A stretch of 64,000 nucleotides of DNA from Micromonospora costi (GTDB lineage Bacteria > Actinomycetota > Actinomycetes > Mycobacteriales > Micromonosporaceae): the NCBI RefSeq assembly GCF_003626655.1, contig NZ_RBAN01000003.1:992001-1056000 (forward strand), in the 5' to 3' direction. The position numbers were made by a program, and so were the translations under genes. Shown here one piece after another: positions 1 to 10,169 of this stretch (the first letter of the stretch is position 1; each line of letters begins with the position of its first letter). Below the pieces are notes generated by a model. That model worked only from the letters and a program-made list of their open reading frames with translations, did no database searches and had not been told where the DNA came from.

Positions 1-170
1 TGCCGATGCCGGCGGTGGCGTTCGTGGCCGGCTGGCTCGGCGTCGGGCGGATCTTCCGGACGCGCCCGGGTGAGCGGCTGGACCGCACGTCGCGGTTCGG
101 TGCGCTGGTGTGCCTCGTGCCCGCGGTGCTGGTCACCGCGGGCCTGCTGCTCGCGATGCTGGCCGGCTGA
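1..170 (+). CDS. C-terminus of an unidentified membrane protein (5' truncated by window edge)
   Basis: An open frame enters from the left edge and stops at TGA 168-170, giving about 55 residues. It contains a hydrophobic stretch near the edge, a basic segment (GRIFRTRPGERLDR) and a final hydrophobic helix (ALVCLVPAVLVTAGLLLAML), so it is the end of a membrane protein with one helix next to the C-terminus. The gene runs convergently towards folE. Too little is present to name the family. Confidence 0.55.
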   Translation, partial: PMPAVAFVAGWLGVGRIFRTRPGERLDRTSRFGALVCLVPAVLVTAGLLLAMLAG

Positions 171-225
171 CGAGCCAGAGACCGCGCGCCGGCCGCACCG
201 GGGAAGGCGCGGCTCGACACGCCGC

Positions 226-260
226 GGCCGGCCGGACCTGAGTCGCAGGTCGGGCCGGCC
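226..260. terminator. GC-rich hairpin between convergent genes
   Basis: Bases 226-233 pair with 253-260 and 235-240 with 246-251, with one mismatch and a 5-nt loop (AGTCG). It sits between the + strand membrane protein (stop 170) and folE (stop 276) and could end transcription from both sides. There is no T-tract, which is usual for high-GC actinobacteria. Confidence 0.65.
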
Positions 261-275
261 GGTGGTACGCGGGCG

Positions 276-976
276 TCAGCGGGGCAGGATGAGGGCCATC
301 GCCTCGGCCCGCGACTTCGCGTCGTTCTGGAGCGTGCCGCGCACGGCCGAGGTGATCGTCTGTGCGCCGGACTTCTGGATGCCGCGCATCGCCATGCACA
401 TGTGCTCGCACTCGAGCACGACGATCACGCCGCGCGGCGCGAGCTTGGCCATGAGCAGGTCGGCGATCTGCGAGGTGAGCCGCTCCTGGACCTGCGGGCG
501 GCGGGCGTAGACCTCGACCAGCCGGGCCAGCTTGGACAGCCCGGTGATCCGCCCGTCGGGGCCGGGGATGTAGCCGATGTGCGCGCTGCCCCGGAACGGG
601 AGCAGGTGGTGCTCGCAGAGGCTCATCACGTCGATGTCGCGGACGAGCACCAGCTCCTGGTGGTTGGCCTCGAAGGTGGTGCTGAGCACCTGGGCCGGGT
701 CGACCCGGAGACCGGCGAAGAGCTCGGCGTACGCCCGCGCCACCCGGGCCGGCGTCTGCTGGAGCCCGTCGCGGTCGGGGTTCTCCCCGACCGCGATCAG
801 GATCTCGCGGACGGCCTTCTCGATCCGGGCCAGGTCGACGGTCTCCTCGACCGGGCCGCCGGTCAGCTTGCCGTTGATCAGGCGGGCGGCGATGTAGTCC
901 AGCCCGTCGTCACCGTCGGGCTCGGTCGCGGAGGCGGCCAGCCCCCTCTGGGAGCTGGCCGCCGGGTCCGTGCTGC

Positions 977-980
<4 letters not shown>
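276..980 (-). CDS. folE: GTP cyclohydrolase I (FolE), probable CTG start
   Basis: FolE converts GTP to 7,8-dihydroneopterin triphosphate, the first step of folate synthesis, in the cytoplasm. The zinc site is visible: Cys122 and His125 in CEHH and Cys195 in CMAMRG, along with the family's NHQELVLVRDI and GLSKLARLVE segments. Homology continues well upstream of the first in-frame GTG (743): LDYIAARLINGKLTGG and ARIEKAVREILIAVGENPDR are typical FolE sequence. No ATG, GTG or TTG occurs in that frame above 743. The best start is CTG at 980-978, overlapping the ftsH stop (CTGA overlap) with a GGACGG element 6 nt upstream, giving 234 residues. Translational coupling to ftsH is likely. Confidence 0.9.
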
Positions 981-2992
<2,012 letters not shown>

Positions 2993-3431
2993 GCTGTTGT
3001 CGAGCGCCAAGGCGCCCGCATCCTCCTGATCGACGTCCTGACCGTCTGATGATGTCGCCGCCTGTGGCGGCGGCCGGAGCCGCCGTGCGGGCCGGCCTCG
3101 ACCCCCGAGACACGACATTCTGCCGCGCCGCGGTCATTCGACGGTACACCGTGTGCGCACGGAGTGAGCTTGCGAGCCCCGCACTCGGCGCACATCGGGC
3201 ATCGACCGTGCGCCCCGTGGAACCGGGGGCCGCCAGCCCGAGCCGAACACGTACGGCTACCGGGCGGAGACCGGCGTGGCGGGGAGTCCTGACCCGGCCA
3301 CCTGCGATCACCCGGTCACGCGGTCGAGGGGCCGGGCGCGGAGATGCCTCCGCGCCACCGCCGTCAAAGGTAGTCGGAAAGACTGAGAGTCCGCTGAACG
3401 TCGGCTCGATGAAAGCCGATACGAGAACCGC
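2993..3431 (-). other. Intergenic region between hpt and ftsH
   Basis: About 440 nt without a convincing gene. It holds the hpt terminator (3335-3356), the AGGAGG element (3021-3027) that may serve the ftsH TTG start, and a short dyad ACGGT-AC-ACCGT (3141-3152) that could be an operator. The ftsH promoter must lie here, but no clear -35/-10 pair is visible. Confidence 0.5.
3335..3356 (-). terminator. hpt terminator hairpin
   Basis: A perfect 9-bp stem (3335-3343 with 3348-3356) with a 4-nt loop lies about 75 nt downstream of the hpt stop. No T-run follows. Its position suggests that hpt and ftsH are mostly separate transcription units. Confidence 0.5.
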
Positions 3432-4004
3432 TCAGCGGGCGTAGACCTCGGGCTTGAGGACGCCCACGTACGGCAGCTCGCGGTAGCGCTCGCCGAAGTC
3501 GAGCCCGTAGCCGACCACGAACTCGGTCGGGATGTCGAAGCCCACGTACTTCACCGGGACCGGGACCTTGACCGCGTCCGGCTTGCGGAACAGCGCGACC
3601 ACCTCGACGCTCGCCGCCGACCGGGACTCCAGGTACCGCAGCAGCCAGGAGAGCGTGAGGCCCGAGTCGACGATGTCCTCGACGACCACCACGTGCCGGC
3701 CGGCGATGTCCCGGTCGAGGTCCTTGAGGATGCGGACCACGCCGGAGGAGGTGGTGCCCTGGCCGTAGGAGGAGACGGCCATGAACTCCAGTTCGGCGGG
3801 GGGACCGTTCCGGCCGAGCGCCCGGGCGAAGTCGGCCATGAACATCACCGCGCCCTTGAGCACGCAGACGAGCAGCAGCCCGTCCTCGACGTGCGCGTAG
3901 TCGGCGGAAACCTGCTTGGCCAGCTCCGCCGTCTTCTCGCGGATCTGCGCCTCGGAGATGATCACGTGGTCGATGTCGGCGTCGTACCAGGAGCCGTCTG
4001 CCAT
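3432..4004 (-). CDS. hpt: Hypoxanthine phosphoribosyltransferase
   Basis: Purine salvage enzyme that makes IMP or GMP from hypoxanthine or guanine and PRPP in the cytoplasm. The 190-residue product has the type I phosphoribosyltransferase signature VVVVEDIVDSGLT (105-117), where the paired acidic residues contact PRPP. Start ATG 4004 follows a close AGGAG; the open frame extends much further upstream, but only as the antisense of the regulator gene. tilS-hpt-ftsH order is common in actinobacteria. Here the tilS-hpt link is interrupted by the 4106-5357 genes. Confidence 0.93.
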   Translation of the reverse strand: MADGSWYDADIDHVIISEAQIREKTAELAKQVSADYAHVEDGLLLVCVLKGAVMFMADFARALGRNGPPAELEFMAVSSYGQGTTSSGVVRILKDLDRDIAGRHVVVVEDIVDSGLTLSWLLRYLESRSAASVEVVALFRKPDAVKVPVPVKYVGFDIPTEFVVGYGLDFGERYRELPYVGVLKPEVYAR

Positions 4005-4105
4005 GGCTCCTAGCCTGCCGTACGCCGGCCGACCGCCGTCGGCGGGGCCGCCCCTTTTGGCGCGGTCCCGCCGGGGATTTTCTCGGCAGAATCGGATCAA
4101 ACACA

Positions 4106-4243
4106 TCAGCAGGTACGGGACCGCGGGCGGCGGCCACCCTCGGTCGGCTTCCAGTCGGCCGAGTCGTGGCTGTCGGCCGTCAGGCCGGCCGCCGAGGCGG
4201 CAGCGAGGAGAACGAGGAACAGCAGGAAGAGCAGGGACTCCAT
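4106..4243 (-). CDS. 45-residue single-helix membrane peptide, unknown function
   Basis: ATG 4243 opens a 45-residue frame. It has one N-terminal hydrophobic helix (about residues 3-18, ESLLFLLFLVLLAAASA) and a polar, basic tail (SADWKPTEGGRRPR). There is a GAAAGCGAG element upstream but no strong ribosome site. It sits just upstream of hpt on the same strand and divergent from the GlxA-like regulator. Small helix-plus-tail peptides of this kind are common in actinobacteria. I recognise no family. Confidence 0.5.
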   Translation of the reverse strand: MESLLFLLFLVLLAAASAAGLTADSHDSADWKPTEGGRRPRSRTC

Positions 4244-4336
4244 GGCGGCGCTCGCTTTCGCATGATTGCTGTCGGTTTCGCCGCCGGTGCGCACCGGACT
4301 TGACCCCAGTCTGCGCCGCCTCGACCGGCCCGGACA

Positions 4337-4373
4337 GTGGCAGGAATGCCACTGAGCATCGATTTCCTGCCAC
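4337..4373 (+). promoter_or_regulatory. Inverted-repeat operator upstream of the GlxA-like regulator
   Basis: GTGGCAGGAA at 4337-4346 is repeated exactly in inverted form (TTCCTGCCAC) at 4364-4373. The left arm also lies inside a second palindrome, GTGGCA-GGAA-TGCCAC (4337-4352). The right arm lies between the expected -35 and the -10 (4383-4388), so a bound protein could control initiation. Autoregulation by the adjacent AraC-type protein is the simplest reading. Confidence 0.6.
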
Positions 4374-4382
4374 CTGGTGGGT

Positions 4383-4388
4383 TACCCT
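4383..4388 (+). promoter_or_regulatory. -10 element TACCCT, leaderless start
   Basis: TACCCT ends 6 nt before ATG 4395, which places transcription start at the start codon. No Shine-Dalgarno lies nearer the ATG. This argues for ATG 4395 over the in-frame GTG 4377. Confidence 0.6.
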
Positions 4389-4394
4389 CGTCAC

Positions 4395-5357
4395 ATGCTC
4401 CGCTCCGTGGCCGTCATCGCCCTCGACGGCGTGGCGCCGTTCGAGCTCGGCGTGATCGCCGAGGTCTTCGGCACCGACCGCACGGCCGACGGCTTCCCCG
4501 GCTACCGCTTCCACGTGTGCAGCCCCGGCGGCGCCCCGGTACGCGCCTCGTCCGGGTTCGGCCTGGTCCCGCACGCCGACCTCGGCCCGGTGGAGGAGGC
4601 CGACCTCGTCGCGGTGCCCGCGCACGACACCTGCCGGACGGCGCCCGAACCGGTGCTCGACGCGCTGCGCCGGGCCGACGCTCGGGGCGCCCATCTGCTC
4701 AGCGTCTGCTCGGGCGCCTTCCTCCTCGGCGCGGCCGGGCTGCTCGACGGGCGCGAGTGCACCACCCACTGGCGCTACGTCGACGAGCTGCAACGGCTGC
4801 ACCCGCTGGCGCGCGTGCGCTGCAACAACCTCTACGTGGCCGACGGGCGGCTGCTCACCAGCGCCGGCACGGCCGCCGGCATCGACGCCTGCCTGCACCT
4901 CGTCCGCGAGGAGCACGGCTCGGCCACCGCGACCCGGCTCGCCCGGCGGATGGTCGTGCCGCCGCACCGCGACGGCGGCCAGTCCCAGTACATCGAGGCG
5001 CCGATCCCCAAGGTGCCCGAGGCACCCACCCTGGAGCCGGTGCTGGAGTGGCTGATGGGGCACCTGGACCGCACAGTCACCGTGGACGAACTGGCCGCCC
5101 GGGCCGGGATGGCCCCGCGCACGTTCGCCCGCCGGTTCCGCGCCGAGACCGGCACCACGCCGCACGACTGGATGACCAACCAGCGGGTCCTGCTGGCCCG
5201 ACGCCTGCTGGAGGAGACCGGGCTCAGCGTCGAGGCGGTCGCCGACCGGGCCGGCTTCGGTGACGCGGCGGCGCTGCGCCACCACTTCACCCGCCGGGTG
5301 GGCGCCACCCCCCACAGCTACCGCACGACGTTCCGGGACCGGACTCAGGTCGGCTGA
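4395..5357 (+). CDS. GlxA/FtrA-type AraC-family transcriptional regulator
   Basis: Two-domain regulator of 320 residues. The N-terminal half (about 1-190) is a DJ-1/PfpI-like amidotransferase fold with the nucleophile-elbow Cys105 in LLSVCSGAFLLG. The C-terminal half is an AraC DNA-binding domain with helix-turn-helix motifs around 230-250 (VDELAARAGMAPRTFARRF) and 279-301 (VEAVADRAGFGDAAALRHHF). The N-terminal domain of this family is thought to sense ligands and is usually not enzymatic. The start is set by the leaderless -10 at 4383-4388. Its 3' end overlaps the convergent tilS gene by 13 nt. Targets are unknown; the operator at 4337-4373 suggests self-control. Confidence 0.88.
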   Translation: MLRSVAVIALDGVAPFELGVIAEVFGTDRTADGFPGYRFHVCSPGGAPVRASSGFGLVPHADLGPVEEADLVAVPAHDTCRTAPEPVLDALRRADARGAHLLSVCSGAFLLGAAGLLDGRECTTHWRYVDELQRLHPLARVRCNNLYVADGRLLTSAGTAAGIDACLHLVREEHGSATATRLARRMVVPPHRDGGQSQYIEAPIPKVPEAPTLEPVLEWLMGHLDRTVTVDELAARAGMAPRTFARRFRAETGTTPHDWMTNQRVLLARRLLEETGLSVEAVADRAGFGDAAALRHHFTRRVGATPHSYRTTFRDRTQVG

Positions 5358-6349
5358 GCGGAGCCCGGGTCGGCGAACAGGCGGCCGGCCTGCCGGCGTA
5401 CGCGCAGGCCCCCCGGCAGGTACGCGGCGCCCTGGCCGCGCCACGCGGTCACCAGCGCGTCCAGCGCACCCACGTGCCGGTGGGACAGCGCGCTCGGCGG
5501 CGCGCCCAGCTCACGGGCCCAGGCGTGCAGGACCCGACCGCGTACGGCGGCCGCCAGGGCGGCCAGCTCCGGCACGGCGAGCCCGCCGTCCGGGTGCCGG
5601 GCCGCGGCCAGCGCGGCGTCGGCCAGGTCGTCGAGGGCGGCGTTGTCGTCAGCCACCAGCCGGGCGGTACGGGCCAGCCCGTCCAGGACCCCCGGCCCGA
5701 GCGCGCGGACCAGGGCGGGCAGCACCTCGGCCCGGACGCGGGAGCGGGCGTACGCGGGGTCGCTGTTGTGCGGGTCCACCCACGGCTTGAGGCCGAGCGC
5801 CGTGCAGGCCGCCCGGGTCTCCTCCCGGGTGATCGCGAGCAGCGGCCGCAGCAGCGGCACCCCGGCCAGGTCCCGCTGGGCGGGCATCCCGGCCAGGCCA
5901 CGCGGGCCGGCGCCGCGGGCCAACGCGAGCAGCACGGTCTCCGCCTGGTCGTCGCGGGTGTGTCCGGTGAGCAGCGCGGACGCCCCGTGCCGCCGCGCGG
6001 CGGCCACCAGCGCCTCGTAGCGGGCGTCGCGGGCGGCCGCCTCCGGGCCACCGGGCCGCCCGGCCACCTCGACCCGGACCGCCTCCACCGGCGTGAGGCC
6101 CAGCTCGCCCGCCCAGTCGGCGACCGCGGCGGCCCGCTCGGCGGAGCCGGGCTGGAGCCCGTGGTCCACGGTCACGAGGCCGGCGGACCGGCCGAGCCGC
6201 GGCGCGACGAACGCGGTGGCGGCGGCCAGCGCGAGCGAGTCGGCGCCACCCGAGCAGGCGACCAGCACCGGCCCGTCCCCGGGCAGGCCGCTCAACGCGT
6301 CGCGGACCGCCACCCGGATCGCGGCCACCGGCGGGGCGAGGACGGCCAC
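5345..6349 (-). CDS. tilS: tRNA(Ile)-lysidine synthase
   Basis: TilS attaches lysine to C34 of tRNA-Ile(CAU), changing its decoding from AUG to AUA; it is essential. The N-terminal PP-loop motif SGGADS is at residues 33-38 (VLVACSGGADSLALA), followed by GHTRDDQAETVLL and the NSDPAYARSRVR region of the family. The start is GTG 6349, 10 nt after the stop of the upstream protease gene, giving 334 residues; open sequence further upstream is antisense to that gene. The same-strand protease-tilS pair matches mycobacterial Rv3626c-Rv3625c. Confidence 0.92.
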   Translation of the reverse strand: MAVLAPPVAAIRVAVRDALSGLPGDGPVLVACSGGADSLALAAATAFVAPRLGRSAGLVTVDHGLQPGSAERAAAVADWAGELGLTPVEAVRVEVAGRPGGPEAAARDARYEALVAAARRHGASALLTGHTRDDQAETVLLALARGAGPRGLAGMPAQRDLAGVPLLRPLLAITREETRAACTALGLKPWVDPHNSDPAYARSRVRAEVLPALVRALGPGVLDGLARTARLVADDNAALDDLADAALAAARHPDGGLAVPELAALAAAVRGRVLHAWARELGAPPSALSHRHVGALDALVTAWRGQGAAYLPGGLRVRRQAGRLFADPGSAQPT

Positions 6350-6359
6350 GGACGTACGG

Positions 6360-7427
6360 TCAGCCGGCCGAGCGCAGCGGGCCGGTCGGCCCGTGCACCC
6401 GGGCCACCCAGGCGTCCGGGTCGCCGAGTTCCTCGAGCCGGGGCAGCGTGAGCGGGGAGCCGAAGATCTTGTTGAAGCCCTCCATGCCGACCCGCTCCAC
6501 CACGCCGTGCACGAACTTGCGCCCCTCGGCGTACTGGCGCATCTTGACGTCGATGCCGAGCACCCGGCGCACCGCCTTCTCCAGCGGGTTGCCGGCCTCA
6601 CGGCGCCGGTTGAACGCGGCCCGGATCCGGTCGACGCTCGGGATGACCTGCGGCCCGACGCCGTCCATCACGAACTCGGCGTGCCCTTCGAGCAGCGTCA
6701 TCAGCGCGGTGAGCCGGTCCAGGACGGCACGCTGGGCCGGCGTCTGGACGAGGTCCAGCACGCTGGTGCGGCTCTCCGGGTCGCGGATCGCGTCGGACAG
6801 GGTGGCCACGCCGCGGCGCAGCCGCTCCACCAGGTGCTCTCCGCCCGAGGACGCGTCCACGAACGCCTGCACCTCGCCCAGGAAGTACGCCCGCATCCAC
6901 GGGACCGCGGTGAACTGCGTCCGGTGGGTCACCTCGTGCAGGCAGACCCACAGCCGGAAGTCACGCGGGTCGGCGCCGAGCTTCCGCTCCACCTCGACGA
7001 TGTTCGGGGCCACGAGCAGCAGTTGCCCCGGGTCGGCGGAGAAGACCTCGTACTGGCCGAGGACCCGGCCGGAGAGGTAGGCCAGGACGGTGCCGGCCTG
7101 CACGCCGGTGAGGCGGGAGCCGATGGCCTCGGTGAGCGCTCCGGGCCGCTTGTCGCCGGCGAGGCGGGTGACCAGGGGGCTGATCACCTCCCGCAGCCCG
7201 GCGATGTTGGTGGCGGCCCAGTCCCGCCGGTCGACCACCCGCACCGGCGGGTGGGTCACCTGCGCCCGCAGACCGGTGTAGTCGGCCACGTGCCCGGCTG
7301 CCTCCTCGGTCAGGCGCCGCAGGTCGCCGACCACGTCGGTGGCCTCGGCGTACGACACCCGGGGGCCCGACTTGCCCAGCGCCCCCGCCGTGGCGGCGGC
7401 CAGATCCCAGTCCACGAACTGCGCCAT
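6360..7427 (-). CDS. Zinc-dependent metalloprotease (F420-biosynthesis-associated family)
   Basis: 355-residue protein of the actinobacterial zinc metalloprotease / 'coenzyme F420 biosynthesis associated' family, the Rv3626c type. The HEXXH motif HEVTH (164-168, in CLHEVTHRTQF) gives the zinc ligands and catalytic Glu; a downstream GHAEFVMDGVG segment may supply another ligand. The F420 link is by phylogenetic co-occurrence only, and no substrate is known. ATG 7427 is preceded at 6 nt by TACGGT, so the mRNA is probably leaderless. It is followed 10 nt later by tilS. Confidence 0.85.
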   Translation of the reverse strand: MAQFVDWDLAAATAGALGKSGPRVSYAEATDVVGDLRRLTEEAAGHVADYTGLRAQVTHPPVRVVDRRDWAATNIAGLREVISPLVTRLAGDKRPGALTEAIGSRLTGVQAGTVLAYLSGRVLGQYEVFSADPGQLLLVAPNIVEVERKLGADPRDFRLWVCLHEVTHRTQFTAVPWMRAYFLGEVQAFVDASSGGEHLVERLRRGVATLSDAIRDPESRTSVLDLVQTPAQRAVLDRLTALMTLLEGHAEFVMDGVGPQVIPSVDRIRAAFNRRREAGNPLEKAVRRVLGIDVKMRQYAEGRKFVHGVVERVGMEGFNKIFGSPLTLPRLEELGDPDAWVARVHGPTGPLRSAG

Positions 7428-7433
7428 GCACCC

Positions 7434-7439
7434 ACCGTA
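7434..7439 (-). promoter_or_regulatory. -10 element TACGGT, leaderless start of the metalloprotease gene
   Basis: On the minus strand TACGGT is separated from ATG 7427 by exactly 6 nt. This fits transcription initiating on the start codon. Confidence 0.55.
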
Positions 7440-7564
7440 CCCGCGCCGGAACACCCCGACCCCTGCTCGCGCCGGGGCATCGACGGACGGGGGGCGGAAC
7501 CGACGGCCGCCCAGCGGGCGACCGGCTCTCGACCGACGGCGCCCTCTCAGCCGCGCCGGACGGC

Positions 7565-9451
7565 TCAGCGGCAGCCGCAGCCGGCCAGCGTGGCGGCGAT
7601 CCGGTCCAGCGCCACCCGCGCGGACTCCAGCCCGTCGGCCGGCACCCGGTCGGTGAGCACGGCGAAGGTGAGCAGCCGCCCGTCGGCGGTGGTCACCAGG
7701 CCGGCGATGGCGTGCACCCCGGTCAGCGTCCCGGTCTTGGCGCGGACCACCCCGGCGCCGGCCTTCGTGCCGGCCGTCTCGTAGCGTCCGCCCAACGTGC
7801 CCGACCAGCCGCCGACCGGTAGCCCGCCGAAGATCGCGGCCAGCTCCGGGTGACCGCCGTTCCCGGCGAGCGTGATCAGGTCGGTGAGCAGCGACGGGCT
7901 GATCCGGTCGGTCCGGGACAGGCCGCTGCCGTCGGCGAGGGACAGTTCGTCGGCGGGCAGGCCCAGCTCACCCGCCACCTCGTCCATGGCGGCGGCCGCG
8001 CCGCTGAACGAGGCGGGCTTGTTCCGCGCCAGCGCGACCTGACGGGCCATCGCCTCGGCGATCACGTTGTCGCTGTCGGTGATCATGATGTCGACCAGGC
8101 GGACCAGCGGCGGGGACTCCACCTTCCCCAGCTCGCTGCCGGGGGCGCCGGCCGTGGCGTCGGCGCCCGCCGCGGGCGCCGTGCCCTTGCTGACCGCGCT
8201 CGACGGGAGGCCGAGCAGCCGGGCGAACGAGCGGCCCGCGCTCAGGTCGGGCTGCGACACCCGCTCGGCGCCGTGGTCGCCCGACTGGTGATCCTTCTTC
8301 GCCTGCGGCACGTCCGCCCGCGCGCCGTCGGTCATGAGGGCGGTGATCGCCGCGCCGTAGCCGCCGGTGGGGATGTCCGCGTCCCAGCCCGGCTCGAAGA
8401 CCGGACCGGAGTAGAGCGAGGAGTCGACGATCACCTTCGTGGGCGCGGTGCCCCCGAGTGCCTGTTTCACCTGAGCCGCGAGGTCGTCGAGGCGCGCGGC
8501 GTCCGGGTAGAAGCCCTTCTTGTCGACCGCGAGCGTCGGGTCGCCCCCGCCCACGATGACCACCTCGCCCGGGTTCGCCCCGGCGACGGCGCGGGTCGGG
8601 ATCCGGTACGCGGGCCCCTTCGCCGCGAGCACCGTGACCCCGGTCACGAGCTTGGTCACGGAGGCGGGCACGGTCCCGTCGTCCGCGCCCTTGGCGAAGA
8701 GCGACTGCCCGGTGGCCACGTCCGCCACCGACACGTTCACCCGGTCGCCGAGGGCCGCCGCCCCGACCAGCGGGTCGAGCGCGGCGCGTACCCCGTCGGG
8801 GCTGGGCAGGGGGGCGTTCGGGTCCGATCCGGCCAGCACGGCCGACGGGCTGGGCTCGGGCGCGGCCGCGGCGGCCGTCGGGTCGTCGTCGGCGGCGCCG
8901 AACCAGCCGGCGACCGGACCGGGGCGCACCACGGCCACGCCGGCACCGGCCAGGACGAGCAGCAGCACCACGGCGAGCACCACCGGCAGCCGCCGGCCGC
9001 GGGGGTTCGGGGTGGCCGGTGGTGGCGTGGCGGGCGGGACGCTCACCGGGCCGGCGCCGCCGGTGACCGGGCCGCCGCCGGACGGTTCGACCCGGGCCCG
9101 GCCGGCCGTCGGCGCGGCGGCGCCCGCGGTCGCGTACCCGTGCTCGGCCGCCTGGTGGTCCCGCCGCGGCCCGGCGGGCGCCGGGCTGGTCGGGATCCCG
9201 GAGGTCGGGGCGGGCCCGCCGGGGAAGGCGGGGGGTGTCATCGGCCGGTCGGGGCCCAGCGAGGGAAAGCGGCCCGGCGGGTCGGCCGGCCCGGGCCAGG
9301 CGGGCGGAGCAGGGTCGGGACCGGCTCCGGAGGGGCGGGGAGGCTGGGCGCCGGGCACCGGTACGCGACCACTCGCACCGCCCGAACCAGATCGTCCGGT
9401 ACCACGTCCAGACCCCGCGTCCGGGCGGTAGTGTGAATCTTCCCTCCCCAC
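7565..9451 (-). CDS. dacB: D-alanyl-D-alanine carboxypeptidase/endopeptidase, PBP4 (S13) family
   Basis: Class C low-molecular-weight penicillin-binding protein that trims peptidoglycan stem peptides outside the membrane. The 628-residue product has a long Pro/Gly-rich cytoplasmic N-terminus (1-150), one transmembrane anchor (about 155-175) and an S13 domain with all three active-site motifs: SVTK 264-267, SDN 460-462 and KTG 572-574. The start GTG 9451 has a strong GGAGGAGG-rich ribosome site. It is divergent from ppa, as mycobacterial Rv3627c is from Rv3628. The extended N-terminal tail is unusual compared with Gram-negative DacB, which is simply secreted. Confidence 0.92.
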   Translation of the reverse strand: MGREDSHYRPDAGSGRGTGRSGSGGASGRVPVPGAQPPRPSGAGPDPAPPAWPGPADPPGRFPSLGPDRPMTPPAFPGGPAPTSGIPTSPAPAGPRRDHQAAEHGYATAGAAAPTAGRARVEPSGGGPVTGGAGPVSVPPATPPPATPNPRGRRLPVVLAVVLLLVLAGAGVAVVRPGPVAGWFGAADDDPTAAAAAPEPSPSAVLAGSDPNAPLPSPDGVRAALDPLVGAAALGDRVNVSVADVATGQSLFAKGADDGTVPASVTKLVTGVTVLAAKGPAYRIPTRAVAGANPGEVVIVGGGDPTLAVDKKGFYPDAARLDDLAAQVKQALGGTAPTKVIVDSSLYSGPVFEPGWDADIPTGGYGAAITALMTDGARADVPQAKKDHQSGDHGAERVSQPDLSAGRSFARLLGLPSSAVSKGTAPAAGADATAGAPGSELGKVESPPLVRLVDIMITDSDNVIAEAMARQVALARNKPASFSGAAAAMDEVAGELGLPADELSLADGSGLSRTDRISPSLLTDLITLAGNGGHPELAAIFGGLPVGGWSGTLGGRYETAGTKAGAGVVRAKTGTLTGVHAIAGLVTTADGRLLTFAVLTDRVPADGLESARVALDRIAATLAGCGCR

Positions 9452-9484
9452 GGCCCCCTCCTCCCCCTGCGGAAATTGGCTTGG

Positions 9485-9514
9485 GTGACACTACTTCGGT
9501 CCGAACACTATGCG
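9485..9514 (+). promoter_or_regulatory. Candidate ppa promoter
   Basis: GTGACA (9485-9490) and TATGCG (9509-9514) are separated by 18 nt and lie about 90 nt before the ppa start. The -10 match is only partial, so this is tentative. Confidence 0.35.
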
Positions 9515-9601
9515 GCGGCCGAGGCTGGCGGGTGGGTTTCACCTGTCCGGGCGGCGCCGATGGTTCCGTTGGCCAGCGTGGGCAAACGAGGGAGCGTGCA
9601 C

Positions 9602-10108
9602 ATGGATTTCGACGTCACGGTTGAGATCCCCAAGGGTCACCGCAACAAGTACGAGGTGGACCACAAGACCGGCCGCATCCGGTTGGACCGCACCCTCTTC
9701 ACGTCGACCCAGTACCCGGCCGACTACGGGTTCATCGAGGGCACCCTGGGCGAGGACGGCGACCCGCTGGACGCCCTGGTGCTGGTGCCCGAGCCGACCT
9801 TCCCCGGCTGCCTCATCCGGTGCCGCACCATCGGCATGTTCCGGATGACGGACGAGAAGGGCGGCGACGACAAGGTCCTCTGCGTCCCCTACGAGGACCC
9901 GCGCCAGGAGCACCTGCGCGACATCCACCACCTGGGCGAGTTCGACCGGCTGGAGATCCAGCACTTCTTCGAGGTCTACAAGGACCTGGAGCCGGGCAAG
10001 TCGGTCGAGGGCGCCACCTGGGTGGGGCGGACCGAGGCCGAGGCCGAGATCCGGGCCTCGTACCAACGGGCCAAGGAGGCCGAGGAGCGCGGCGAAGCCG
10101 CGCACTGA
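9602..10108 (+). CDS. ppa: Inorganic pyrophosphatase (family I)
   Basis: Soluble enzyme that hydrolyses pyrophosphate to drive biosynthetic reactions. At 168 residues it is the normal bacterial size. Family motifs are present: EIPKGHRNKYEVDH near the N-terminus, YPADYGFIEGTLGEDGDPLDALVL (the metal-binding DGDPLD signature) and HFFEVYKDLEPGK. ATG 9602 follows GAGGGAG at a good distance; in-frame sequence upstream is not conserved. It is divergent from dacB. Confidence 0.96.
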   Translation: MDFDVTVEIPKGHRNKYEVDHKTGRIRLDRTLFTSTQYPADYGFIEGTLGEDGDPLDALVLVPEPTFPGCLIRCRTIGMFRMTDEKGGDDKVLCVPYEDPRQEHLRDIHHLGEFDRLEIQHFFEVYKDLEPGKSVEGATWVGRTEAEAEIRASYQRAKEAEERGEAAH

Positions 10109-10127
10109 CCGCTTTCCAACACCTCCG

Positions 10128-10169
10128 ACGGGCCCGCGCGCCGCTCACCCGAGCAGCCCGCGGGCCCGT
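10128..10169 (+). terminator. Hairpin downstream of ppa, overlapping the eccD 3' end
   Basis: 10128-10138 is exactly complementary to 10159-10169 (11 bp) with a 20-nt loop. The stem starts 19 nt after the ppa stop, and the loop carries the eccD stop codon. It could end ppa transcription and also shield the eccD end. Confidence 0.45.

Noticed and set aside
4005..5444. Long N-terminal extension of hpt on the - strand
   Set aside because: The frame is open only because it is antisense to the GlxA-type regulator; HPRT homology begins at ATG 4004.
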